Assembly (NCBI GenBank): GCA_964519835.1
Contig: CAZFLD010000068.1
Coordinates: 1-22,366 of the forward strand
DNA: 22,366 nt
Direction: 5' to 3'
From: CAZFLD01 sp964519835
Lineage (GTDB): Bacteria > Spirochaetota > Spirochaetia > DSM-27196 > CAZFLD01
A model generated the notes under the pieces. The model saw nothing but the letters and a program-made list of their open reading frames with translations. It made no database searches and was not told the origin of the DNA. A program made the translations under genes and the position numbers. Every line of letters begins with the position of its first letter. Positions within the stretch are counted from its first letter, which is position 1. Of the stretch, positions 16,057 through 21,520 are shown in pieces.

Positions 16057-16818
16057 ATGAGCGACGTGATCACACTACTCGACAACTACTGGTCTTGGCT
16101 GAAGGACAACACGCACGTGCGCACCGTCGAGGACTGGTATGAGATCACCACTCCGTATCTCGACCGTCACAACGACTTTGTCCAGCTTTACGCGAAGCAG
16201 GACGGCGGGCATTTCGTTCTCACGGACGACTCATACACCTTGTCAGACCTCGAGTTCTCCGGCTGCAAGGTAGACTCTCCGAAACGACAGAAGCTCCTCG
16301 AGACGACGCTCAACGGTTTCGGTGTCACTTTGAATGGAAAGGCGTTGGAGGCGATTGCAACCGCGCAAACCTTTGCTTTGAAGAAACATAGCCTTGTGCA
16401 GGCTATCCTGGCTGTCAACGACATGTTCTATCTTGCTCGTCCTCACGTCCGTTCGCTGTTCGTCGAGGACGTGGAGTACTGGCTTGATGTTCATGAGATC
16501 AGGTACAGCCCGCAGATCAAGCTCGCCGGCAAGTCTGGGTTTGACCACCTCTTTGAGTTCTTGATCCCGAAAAGCAGAACCCAGCCGGAGAGGCTTGTCC
16601 GGACCGTCAACCATCCGGACCGTGACACTGCACAGGGCCTCATCATGTCCTGGATGGATACCCGGGAGACACGACCGGTCAATGCCCGCGCTATCGCGTT
16701 GCTCAACGATCAGGAGTCCGCGGTTAACCAGTCCATTCGGGAGGCGCTCTCCAACTACTCGATCGACGCTGTTCTGTGGTCTGAGCGAGAGTCCAGACTC
16801 GATGAGTTCGCGGCGTAG
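16057..16818 (+). CDS. DUF1828/DUF1829 protein
   Basis: 253 aa from the ATG at 16057, with GAGG about 7 nt upstream. The N-terminal DUF1828 domain (about 20-110) shows I-T-T-P-Y-L-D-R-H-N-D-F-V-Q-L-Y and F-V-L-T-D-D-S-Y-T-L-S-D-L-E. The C-terminal DUF1829 domain shows D-H-L-F-E-F-L-I-P-K-S-R, P-E-R-L-V-R-T-V-N, A-L-L-N-D-Q-E and V-L-W-S-E-R-E near the end. The function is not established. The family is seen in phages and accessory regions. It is probably co-transcribed with the DUF6978-like gene, 9 bp away. PTP copy 2 starts 62 bp downstream. Confidence 0.85.
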   Translation: MSDVITLLDNYWSWLKDNTHVRTVEDWYEITTPYLDRHNDFVQLYAKQDGGHFVLTDDSYTLSDLEFSGCKVDSPKRQKLLETTLNGFGVTLNGKALEAIATAQTFALKKHSLVQAILAVNDMFYLARPHVRSLFVEDVEYWLDVHEIRYSPQIKLAGKSGFDHLFEFLIPKSRTQPERLVRTVNHPDRDTAQGLIMSWMDTRETRPVNARAIALLNDQESAVNQSIREALSNYSIDAVLWSERESRLDEFAA

Positions 16819-16862
16819 TGCTATGGATCATTCCGAATCGCCGACGGAGCCCTGCTGGACGG

Positions 16863-17382
16863 TGAGCTCAAGAGCCCAAAATGAGAGCCTGGAACCACCA
16901 ACTCTACTTCGGCGAAGTCCCTGGCAAAGCAAGCGGTGCAGCGCCGGGCGGCGACCTGTCGGACTGGATCGACACGATGCGGTACCACGGCATCCGAGTC
17001 GTTGTTTGCCTGGTGCCGGACGAGGGCATCGCGGCTCACAGCCCGGAGTACTCCCCATGGCGAGCGAACGAGCGGGATCGCGGCGACTACGAGCTCATCG
17101 ACTTCCCCATACGCGACTTCAACTCGCCGGAGCCCGATAGGGCCGCCAGCTTTTGGGAGCTGGCTCGGGAGCTGGCAGGCCGTGTCCAAGCGGGTGAGAA
17201 GGCGTTTGTCCACTGCGGCGCCGGCATTGGAAGGGCCGGTACCATGGCGGTCGCAATCCTGATGGTGATGGGCAGAAGCTACGACGAAGCGTTTGAAGCG
17301 ATCCGCGCCGCCGGCTCGTATCCCGAATCGCCGACACGGCAGGCCTTTCTGAAGGCGGGGCCGGTCTGAGCCGCGCATGGGC
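16863..17382. repeat. 520-bp duplicated block, copy 1
   Basis: Runs from TGAGCTCAAGAGCCCAAAAT through PTP copy 2 to GAGC-CGCGCATGGGC. It matches 21517-22035 at high identity; the second copy is one base shorter. The right end of the block lies inside the mazF relic, so arrival of the block truncated mazF, or the reverse. Confidence 0.85.
16881..17369 (+). CDS. Protein tyrosine phosphatase, copy 2 (Thr-to-Ala next to catalytic Arg)
   Basis: 162 aa, full length, very similar to copy 3 and clearly homologous to copy 1. Catalytic loop H-C-G-A-G-I-G-R-A-G-T: C112 and R118 are present, but the residue after Arg is Ala, where copies 1 and 3, like nearly all C-x5-R-[S/T] phosphatases, have Thr. That hydroxyl helps expel the cysteine thiolate, so activity may be reduced. 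The candidate general acid is D79 in F-P-I-R-D-F. No good Shine-Dalgarno precedes the ATG, only CAAGAGCCCAAA. It lies after the DUF6978/DUF1829 pair, 62 bp on, and faces the mazF relic. It may be a substrate-trapping or decaying copy. Confidence 0.85.
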   Translation: MRAWNHQLYFGEVPGKASGAAPGGDLSDWIDTMRYHGIRVVVCLVPDEGIAAHSPEYSPWRANERDRGDYELIDFPIRDFNSPEPDRAASFWELARELAGRVQAGEKAFVHCGAGIGRAGTMAVAILMVMGRSYDEAFEAIRAAGSYPESPTRQAFLKAGPV

Positions 17383-17660
17383 AATAGCTTCCTCGGTCCC
17401 CGCGACGGGAATATAGTTCGCGTGATGCCTGCGGCGCAGGGAATGCCGTTCCAGATACTCATCAACGTGCTTGAGACCCTTGCCTTCGCCAACCTCGACT
17501 TGTGTTGGAGTCCCAGGCACTTGGTATTCATCGGAGCGCAAATGACGGATTTGTAGTTCGAATCGATCAGCGCCTGTCGACTAACAACGTCAAACGCTCG
17601 TTGCCGTTTTGGATCCGCCTGCGTTGGCTTCCCTACCAGATAGACGTCTCCTCGTTTCAC
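17383..17660 (-). pseudogene. MazF/PemK-type toxin, decayed
   Basis: Starts M-K-R-G-D-V-Y-L-V-G-K-P and continues K-R-Q-R-A-F-D-V-V-S-R-Q-A-L-I-D-S, then V-I-C-A-P-M-N-T, which is the start of a MazF-family mRNA endonuclease. At about 17508 the frame shifts. The next family block (T-Q-V-E-V-G-E-G-K-G-L-K-H-V) is in another frame, and further on T-E-E-A-I-A-H-A-R. The C-terminal end is missing where the PTP block begins at 17382. The start ATG overlaps the antitoxin stop region (17657-17660), as in an intact antitoxin-toxin operon. The toxin is very likely inactive. Confidence 0.8.
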
Positions 17661-17884
17661 TCGTCGTCCTGGTACTCCGATGAGTCTGCTGCCTCCCCGG
17701 TCAGATCCTCCGCATTGGCATTGATCAGGTCGATATCGAGCCGATTCCGTATGGCTTTCCGCCGCAACTCCAGGGAGCCGCAGATCGCTGTCTCGATGAA
17801 TGCTGATCGATTGAGGGCGCCCGTTTCAGCAGAGATTGCCTTGAGCAGCTCTTCTGAGAGTGTGACAGAAGTCTTGACCTTCAT
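17657..17884 (-). CDS. Ribbon-helix-helix antitoxin (mazF partner)
   Basis: 75 aa from the ATG at 17884, with GGTGG directly upstream. The frame is open further back to 18049 but without coding character. The N-terminal M-K-V-K-T-S-V-T-L-S-E-E-L-L-K-A-I, then R-S-A-F-I-E-T-A-I, is a MetJ/Arc-type RHH DNA-binding fold, followed by an acidic tail (A-E-D-L-T-G-E-A-A-D ... Y-Q-D-D-E) of the type that neutralises a basic toxin. It overlaps the start of the mazF relic, so this antitoxin is now probably an orphan. A palindrome just upstream is its probable operator. Confidence 0.8.
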   Translation of the reverse strand: MKVKTSVTLSEELLKAISAETGALNRSAFIETAICGSLELRRKAIRNRLDIDLINANAEDLTGEAADSSEYQDDE

Positions 17885-17895
17885 ACCACCGTTAT

Positions 17896-17909
17896 ACTCC
17901 CAATGGAGT
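17896..17909. promoter_or_regulatory. Palindromic operator of RHH antitoxin
   Basis: ACTCC-CAAT-GGAGT, a perfect 5-bp inverted repeat, lies 11 bases before the antitoxin ATG. On the - strand it sits next to GTATAAC, a probable -10 element. Position and symmetry fit autoregulation by the RHH protein. Confidence 0.5.
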
Positions 17910-17974
17910 GTCTTGTCTGAGTTCACGCGGCCGAAAGGTCGAAACACGCAGTTCGTCGGAACAGGCGGTCCAAA

Positions 17975-18270
17975 ATGACTCCGATTGCGCCGAGTGCGCT
18001 TTACGCCCGCCACATCGCGATCCGTCGGAAAGACTTCGAGACCTTTCACAACCTGATCGGCGACCGGGACGAATGTGGATTCAACTCCGACGCCGGGCCC
18101 GGGTCACTTCGCCTGCCGGATCACAGTCGTCGACTATTGCCGGCCGCATGCGGCATAGGAGAGACGATCGATGCCCGTGATATATAAGTTATGCCGCACT
18201 AGGTCCGGGTCGTCGCGATCAATGGGTTCGTTCGAGAGATGCCGCGTCGGCGTCTGGTGACTGAGTCGGC
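17975..18270. other. Stretch without a recognisable gene
   Basis: Open frames here (for example + 17975-18187) have no family resemblance and no clear ribosome binding site. The notable content is boundary repeat B and, around it, the 9-bp inverted repeat TGCGGCATA (18149-18157) / TATGCCGCA (18190-18198). Confidence 0.4.
18166..18198. repeat. Boundary repeat, copy B
   Basis: GATCGATGCCCGTGATATAT then AAGTTATGCCGCA. Matches copies A and C. Only this copy has a flanking perfect inverted repeat (TGCGGCATA / TATGCCGCA) enclosing it. Confidence 0.6.
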
Positions 18271-18296
18271 CTCAGATTGGTTTGCCCGGCACTTCG

Positions 18297-18524
18297 TCAA
18301 CGACGACTCTCTTCCAATCTCTGCGCGAGCCATACCTTAATGACCGACTGGCGGGTGACACCGAGTCTCTTCGCTTCACGATCGAGCGACTCCACCATCC
18401 AGACCGGAAAGTCCACGTTCACCCGCTTGATCGACTGGTTGGGGTGGCGCGCTGCCTCTAGATCCAGGTATTCCACAATGTCGTCTCCGGACTCGAAAGC
18501 CCGGTCAAACTCACTCGCCTTCAT
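18297..18524 (-). CDS. brnA: BrnA-type RHH antitoxin
   Basis: 75 aa. After a short N-terminal part comes K-R-V-N-V-D-F-P-V-W-M-V-E-S-L-D and R-L-G-V-T-R-Q-S-V-I-K-V-W-L, a CopG/BrnA-type ribbon-helix-helix. Its start overlaps the end of the BrnT toxin gene by 14 bp (toxin first), the usual order for BrnT-BrnA. The protein should bind and inhibit BrnT and repress the operon through the palindrome upstream of brnT. It appears intact. Confidence 0.85.
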   Translation of the reverse strand: MKASEFDRAFESGDDIVEYLDLEAARHPNQSIKRVNVDFPVWMVESLDREAKRLGVTRQSVIKVWLAQRLEESRR

Positions 18525-18774
18525 ACAACCTCACCTCCAACTCGCGTGACCTACGGACGGAGATGATGCGGATGCGATTGCCCCGATAGGTGATCACTGC
18601 AGACCAGTGTTTGCCGTCAATCCTGCCAATCACCAAGAATCGCAGCTCATCCTCGGTGCGTGCGGGAATCTCCAGCGCATCCACGTCATCCCACAATGCC
18701 TGAGCCTGGAGGAAGTCGATTCCATGTTTCTCAACGTTGCCCTCGCTTTTCGCAGGATCGAACTCAAACTCCAT
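18511..18774 (-). CDS. brnT: BrnT-type ribonuclease toxin
   Basis: 87 aa, the normal length of the family. It begins M-E-F-E-F-D-P-A-K-S-E-G-N-V-E-K-H-G-I-D-F, the BrnT hallmark (F-D-P-x-K-x-x-x-N-x-x-K-H-G-x-x-F), and ends with R-I-I-S-V-R-R-S-R-E-L-E-V-R-L-Y-E. BrnT is a RelE-fold RNase that stops translation. There is no Shine-Dalgarno: the -10 box (TATAAT at about 18785-18790, - strand) sits so close to the ATG that the mRNA should have a leader of only a few nucleotides. Confidence 0.9.
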   Translation of the reverse strand: MEFEFDPAKSEGNVEKHGIDFLQAQALWDDVDALEIPARTEDELRFLVIGRIDGKHWSAVITYRGNRIRIISVRRSRELEVRLYEGE

Positions 18775-18775
18775 T

Positions 18776-18792
18776 GGTATAATAATTATACC
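18776..18792 (-). promoter_or_regulatory. brnTA operator/promoter palindrome
   Basis: GGTATAAT-A-ATTATACC is a perfect palindrome with 8-bp arms directly before the brnT ATG. On the - strand it contains the -10 hexamer TATAAT, with TTGACA 15 bp further upstream as the -35. An RHH protein bound here would block the polymerase, as expected for autoregulated TA operons. Confidence 0.75.
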
Positions 18793-19140
18793 AGCTAGGG
18801 CTTCTTGTCAACACCGACTCAGGCACCGCAGTTCCAGTAATGCTCCCGAGTTCCCCAACAGTTCGAACCTCAGACAATATCTGCGCATTCGTCTCAGCCT
18901 CCGATAGAGAAGCCGCACCCTCGTACGAGTCAAACTGTTTTCGGTTCAAAGCCGTGCAGTTGACGCCTTCATTCTCGCGATAGACTGATGACCCGGCATT
19001 CTACCGTACCGGCTGGCCCTTACGGGCACGACGTTCGCTGGGTGCGGCGCAACTGACGGCTGTCGTTACACGCCCGATGTCTGCGCGGAAACTGGAGCGC
19101 TTTGCTGCAATGATTGCATAGCCAGAGCTCACATATCTGA
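18793..19140. other. Intergenic stretch with weak transposase similarity
   Basis: No gene is supported. On the - strand, L-G-S-I-T-G-T-A (near 18835-18850) resembles P-G-S-I-T-G-T-V in the OrfA relic at 15.07 kb, and the DNA GGGAGCATTACxGGAAC is shared. It may be a second, shorter transposase remnant. Confidence 0.3.
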
Positions 19141-19149
19141 GTACAATGA

Positions 19150-19169
19150 CCGTACGTTATTCCGTACGG
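19150..19169 (+). promoter_or_regulatory. Operator of yefM-yoeB-like operon
   Basis: CCGTACG (19150-19156) and CGTACGG (19163-19169) are perfect inverted arms around TTATTC. TACAAT at 19142-19147 is the probable -10, so the repeat covers the transcription start. The right arm runs into GGAGA, the ribosome binding site. The hexamer CGTACG occurs in both arms, like the paired boxes bound by YefM-family dimers. Confidence 0.6.
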
Positions 19170-19177
19170 AGACAGCA

Positions 19178-19420
19178 ATGAGTTCGATCAACATTACAAA
19201 TGCCCGAAAGGCCCTCTACAAAATAGTGGAGTCAGTCAATAAAACCCATCAGCCGATCCATATCACCGGCAAGAACAGCTCCGCCGTCCTTGTCGGCGAA
19301 GAGGATTGGCGCAGCATAGAGGAGACTCTGTTTCTGCTGTCCATTCCAGGAATGCGCGACTCTATCGTTGAAGGCATGAAAACTCCGATCGAAGAGTTGG
19401 ACTCAACTTTGGATTGGTAA
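19178..19420 (+). CDS. yefM: Phd/YefM-family antitoxin
   Basis: 80 aa. GGAGA lies 5 nt before the ATG. The N-terminal I-N-I-T-N-A-R-K-A-L-Y-K-I-V-E-S-V-N (Phd/YefM DNA-binding fold), H-I-T-G-K-N-S-S-A-V-L-V and E-E-D-W-R-S-I-E-E-T-L-F-L-L are standard for the family, and the C-terminal part (S-I-V-E-G-M-K-T-P-I-E-E) is the toxin-binding tail. It is followed 3 bp later by the YoeB-like toxin. A palindromic operator precedes it. It appears intact and autoregulated. Confidence 0.9.
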   Translation: MSSINITNARKALYKIVESVNKTHQPIHITGKNSSAVLVGEEDWRSIEETLFLLSIPGMRDSIVEGMKTPIEELDSTLDW

Positions 19421-19423
19421 GCA

Positions 19424-19684
19424 ATGTACACTCTTCTGTACACGAGGCAGGCCCAGAAAGACGCCAAAAAGCTTGCCGGCAGCAATCTCGAGAAGAAAGC
19501 AGAAGAGATGTTGCGGCTACTAGAAAAAGATCCATTCATCGACTACCCGCCGTATGAGAAACTGATCGGAGATATCACAGGCGCTTACTCACGAAGAATC
19601 AATTTCCAGCATCGGACTGTCTACCAGGTCTATGAGAAGGAAAAGAAGATAAAGATCATCAGGATGTGGACACACTACGAGTAG
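19424..19684 (+). CDS. yoeB: YoeB/Txe-family mRNA interferase toxin
   Basis: 86 aa, the normal length. RelE-fold sequence with Y-T-R-Q-A-Q-K-D-A-K-K-L, a central P-P-Y-E-K-L-I-G-D, then Y-S-R-R-I-N-F-Q-H-R-T-V-Y-Q-V and the diagnostic C-terminal end I-I-R-M-W-T-H-Y-E with the catalytic His-Tyr. YoeB cleaves mRNA on the ribosome. It is coupled to the antitoxin gene with a 3-bp gap. It has no inactivating change that I can see, so this is the best-preserved TA pair in the window together with brnTA. Confidence 0.92.
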   Translation: MYTLLYTRQAQKDAKKLAGSNLEKKAEEMLRLLEKDPFIDYPPYEKLIGDITGAYSRRINFQHRTVYQVYEKEKKIKIIRMWTHYE

Positions 19685-19802
19685 TCGATCGTCCGCGTAT
19701 CAAACGCTTCCAACGGACAGGGCGCGCCTTGCCGCTGACGCGCATCGTGAGGTCGCCTCGACCATGTATCGACAAAAGGCGCACATTTGCTATGTTTGCC
19801 AT

Positions 19803-19919
19803 GTGACGTTCGACTGGGATCCAGAGAAGAACAAAGAGATCGTTCTGAAGACAATCTATCCCAGCCGCAAGTACACCAAGCGCTATCTCCGCAAGGAGCG
19901 TGAGCATGACCAAGAATGA
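19803..19919 (+). pseudogene. BrnT-family toxin with internal deletion
   Basis: 38 residues from a GTG: V-T-F-D-W-D-P-E-K-N-K-E is the N-terminus of a BrnT protein, followed directly by I-V-L-K-T-I-Y-P-S-R-K-Y-T-K-R-Y-L, the C-terminal end of a BrnT subfamily (L-K-T-I-x-P-S-R-K). About 50 central residues are gone while the frame is kept. No Shine-Dalgarno is visible. The 3' end overlaps the CopG-type antitoxin gene, the normal BrnT-BrnA order. The product cannot be an active RNase. Confidence 0.7.
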
Positions 19920-20163
19920 CAGACGTGAGAACTACGACTACCTCGACGACGACGAACGAGACCTCATCGAGAGCCTCGACCGAGATGAATGGGTCTCCGT
20001 GCATGACAGGTCAGATGTAGTCGCAGAAGCGGTTTCGGTTGCGTTGGCGACTCTCCGAAAGGATCGCCGCATGAACATTCGGATCTCTGAGCGTGACCTG
20101 AGGGGCCTGAAGGCTCGTGTTCGCAACGCCGTACACTTGATCCGTTTGCCGCTTTGTTATTGA
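19906..20163 (+). pseudogene. BrnA/CopG-type antitoxin, C-terminus altered
   Basis: Starts at ATG 19906, with AAGGAG 7 nt upstream; a GTG lies 6 bases earlier. The acidic N-terminal half (Y-D-Y-L-D-D-D-E-R-D-L-I-E-S-L-D-R-D-E-W) leads to L-R-K-D-R-R-M-N-I-R-I-S-E-R-D-L-R-G-L-K-A-R, the first strand and helix of the RHH domain. The family then continues with a second helix (x-G-I-P-Y-Q-T-L-I-x-S-x-L-H-K-Y); here it is replaced by R-N-A-V-H-L-I-R-L-P-L-C-Y and a stop. The RHH fold is incomplete, so dimerisation and DNA binding are probably lost. Its partner BrnT is also broken. Confidence 0.65.
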
Positions 20164-20174
20164 CCCACCGCGGA

Positions 20175-20418
20175 TCACCCCTCGAATGTCGCGGCAAGCT
20201 TCCTGACGACCCAATCGTAAAGCCGCTTCACCGCCCACTTAAGGTTCCAGCCACTGAACCAGCCAACAAATGTGATCAGCGCGGCACTGCCAATGAGTAC
20301 GCCTTTCCATATCGGATTGTTGAATCGCCAAGAGAACCGGACTCGCCACCGTGGAGCAACATGGTGACGAGAGACGGGGGAGATGGGATGGATGCCCGGG
20401 ATGTCTATGTTATACCGA
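20175..20418 (-). pseudogene. 5'-truncated membrane protein fragment
   Basis: On the - strand an open frame without any plausible start ends at 20175. It has the character of a real protein: R-V-R-F-S-W-R-F-N-N-P-I-W-K, then one transmembrane segment (G-V-L-I-G-S-A-A-L-I-T-F-V-G-W-F), then an amphipathic basic tail (W-A-V-K-R-L-Y-D-W-V-V-R-K-L). It runs straight into boundary repeat C at its 5' end, so the gene was cut there by recombination. Family unknown. Confidence 0.45.
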
Positions 20419-20419
20419 G
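20387..20419. repeat. Boundary repeat, copy C
   Basis: GATGGATGCCCGGGATGTCT then ATGTTATACCGAG. The left part matches copies A and B. The right part (from GTTATACCGAGCCGAGTC at 20409) is repeated at 21324 immediately after the attC-like site. It separates the truncated membrane gene from the MNT/HEPN pair. Confidence 0.65.
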
Positions 20420-20491
20420 CCGAGTCCGGGTGTGCCGGACCTTTCGTCTTTCTGGTAATATATGCCGAGAACTCGTTGTGAGGGAGACGGG

Positions 20492-20800
20492 ATGGACGTG
20501 AGCACTTTCGAGCCGGAAGAGTCGGAAAGTCACATCGCCGACATTGAGCGAGCCGTGAAAATACTCCGAGAAGAAGGCTGCGGGGAGATCTATCTGTTTG
20601 GGTCGGTTGCTACGGGAACGGCGCGCACGGATTCGGATTTGGACCTCGGCATCAGAGACTACCCGAGGGATCGCTTTTTTCGTATCTACGGGCGCTTGCT
20701 CATGGAACTCGAACACAATGCCGATCTCGTCGACTTTGGGCATGAGCATAGATTATTCGAAGTGCTGCAAGAAATAGGTGAGGTCCGAAGAATTGCATGA
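20492..20800 (+). CDS. MNT-type nucleotidyltransferase (antitoxin of MNT/HEPN pair)
   Basis: 102 aa from the ATG at 20492, preceded by GAGGGAGACGGG; an ATG 30 bases upstream in the same frame is less likely. Catalytic motif G-S-V-A-T-G (37-42), then S-D-L-D-L (48-52), with a third acidic residue in A-D-L-V-D-F, are those of minimal nucleotidyltransferases. In HepT/MntA systems such proteins inactivate the HEPN RNase by adding AMP to a tyrosine. The HEPN gene overlaps its 3' end by 23 bp. A degraded copy lies at 21324-21520. Confidence 0.9.
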   Translation: MDVSTFEPEESESHIADIERAVKILREEGCGEIYLFGSVATGTARTDSDLDLGIRDYPRDRFFRIYGRLLMELEHNADLVDFGHEHRLFEVLQEIGEVRRIA

Positions 20801-21269
20801 GGCACTCCGGAAAAAGCTGGTTCATGAAGTTCAGCATATCGACGAGTTGCTGGAATCATTTGCACCGCTGCTCGGTGCAACTCATGTCCGGGAACCAGAC
20901 CTGGTGGAACTGTCGGCACTCGCCACGGTACTGCATTCCTTCTACGGTGGTGTGGAGAACATATTCACGATGATCGCCAAGAACCTGGATCATCGGATGC
21001 CAACCGGAACGAAGTGGCATAAGGATCTCTTGGACCAGATGGCCATCGCGACAGAAAGCCGCACAACGATAGTCGGTGGGACGCTTCGAGGCAAACTAAC
21101 TGACTATTTGTCCTTCCGGCACTTTTTTCGAAACTCTTACGCCTACCAGCTGGATTGGGATCAACTCCGTCCCTTAGTTGGATCGCTGAAACAGACCTGG
21201 ACTGAACTAAAGAAGTCGCTGCAAACGGCAATGGATCTGGATCACGTTGAGACGGAGGACCCGGTATAA
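20778..21269 (+). CDS. HEPN (HepT-like) ribonuclease toxin
   Basis: 163 aa, all-helical, starting at GTG 20778 inside the MNT gene; TTG 20793 is an alternative. Near the C-terminus L-S-F-R-H-F-F-R-N-S-Y-A-Y-Q-L-D-W (111-127) matches the end of the HepT-like family, where the RNase motif usually reads R-H-x-x-R-H-x-Y. Here the second His of that pattern is Asn (N119), so activity may be altered. R114, H115, R118 and the AMP-accepting type tyrosines (Y121, Y123) remain. Its stop codon TAA is embedded in the attC-like inverted repeat, as seen in integron cassettes. Confidence 0.8.
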   Translation: MRSEELHEALRKKLVHEVQHIDELLESFAPLLGATHVREPDLVELSALATVLHSFYGGVENIFTMIAKNLDHRMPTGTKWHKDLLDQMAIATESRTTIVGGTLRGKLTDYLSFRHFFRNSYAYQLDWDQLRPLVGSLKQTWTELKKSLQTAMDLDHVETEDPV

Positions 21270-21331
21270 CAAGCGCGTCAACACGGACTTGCGGGACAAG
21301 CCCGCTCGCCGGTTACGCTCATTGTTATACC
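21263..21331. repeat. attC-like recombination site
   Basis: GGTATAACAA (21263-21272) and TTGTTATACC (21322-21331) are perfect 10-bp inverted arms. Inside, GCG-T-C-AAC-ACGG on the left pairs with CCGGTTACGC on the right if a few left-arm bases bulge out. The centre GCGGG-ACAA-GCCCGC forms a hairpin. This R''-L''-stem-L'-R' layout with extrahelical bases, about 67 bp, is that of integron attC sites. The right core GTTATAC fits GTTRRRY at six of seven positions. It overlaps the stop codon of the HEPN gene. No integrase is in the window. Confidence 0.6.
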
Positions 21332-21520
21332 GAGCCGAGTCTTGGTGTGCCGTACGTTTCGTCTTTCCGGCAATATATGCCGAGAACTCGTTGTGAGGGA
21401 GACGGGAAAATACTCCGAGAAGAAGGCTGCGCGGAGATCTATCTGTTTGGGTCGGTTGCTACGGGCGCTTGCTCATGGAACTCGAACACAATGCCGATCT
21501 CGTCGACTTTTGGGCATGAG
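21324..21520 (+). pseudogene. Doubly deleted MNT gene relic
   Basis: Repeats 20409-20746 with two internal deletions: 66 bp (20493-20558, in frame) and 76 bp between two CTACGGG heptamers (20610 and 20686). The second destroys the frame after G-S-V-A-T-G, and the S-D-x-D-L motif is gone. An extra T at about 21510 adds to the damage. The relic is fused at TGAGC to the PTP block. Confidence 0.85.

Noticed and set aside
16821..17660. 279-aa - strand protein
   Set aside because: Only its N-terminus (MazF) is real; the rest is antisense to PTP copy 2 after the frameshift.
19685..19760. Second attC-like site after yoeB
   Set aside because: Resembles only the left inner box (ACGCTTCCAACGGAC); no matching terminal arms or right-hand core.
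19766..19778. GACAAAAGGCG as another copy of repeat R1
   Set aside because: Only about 11 bases match and the rest of the repeat is absent.
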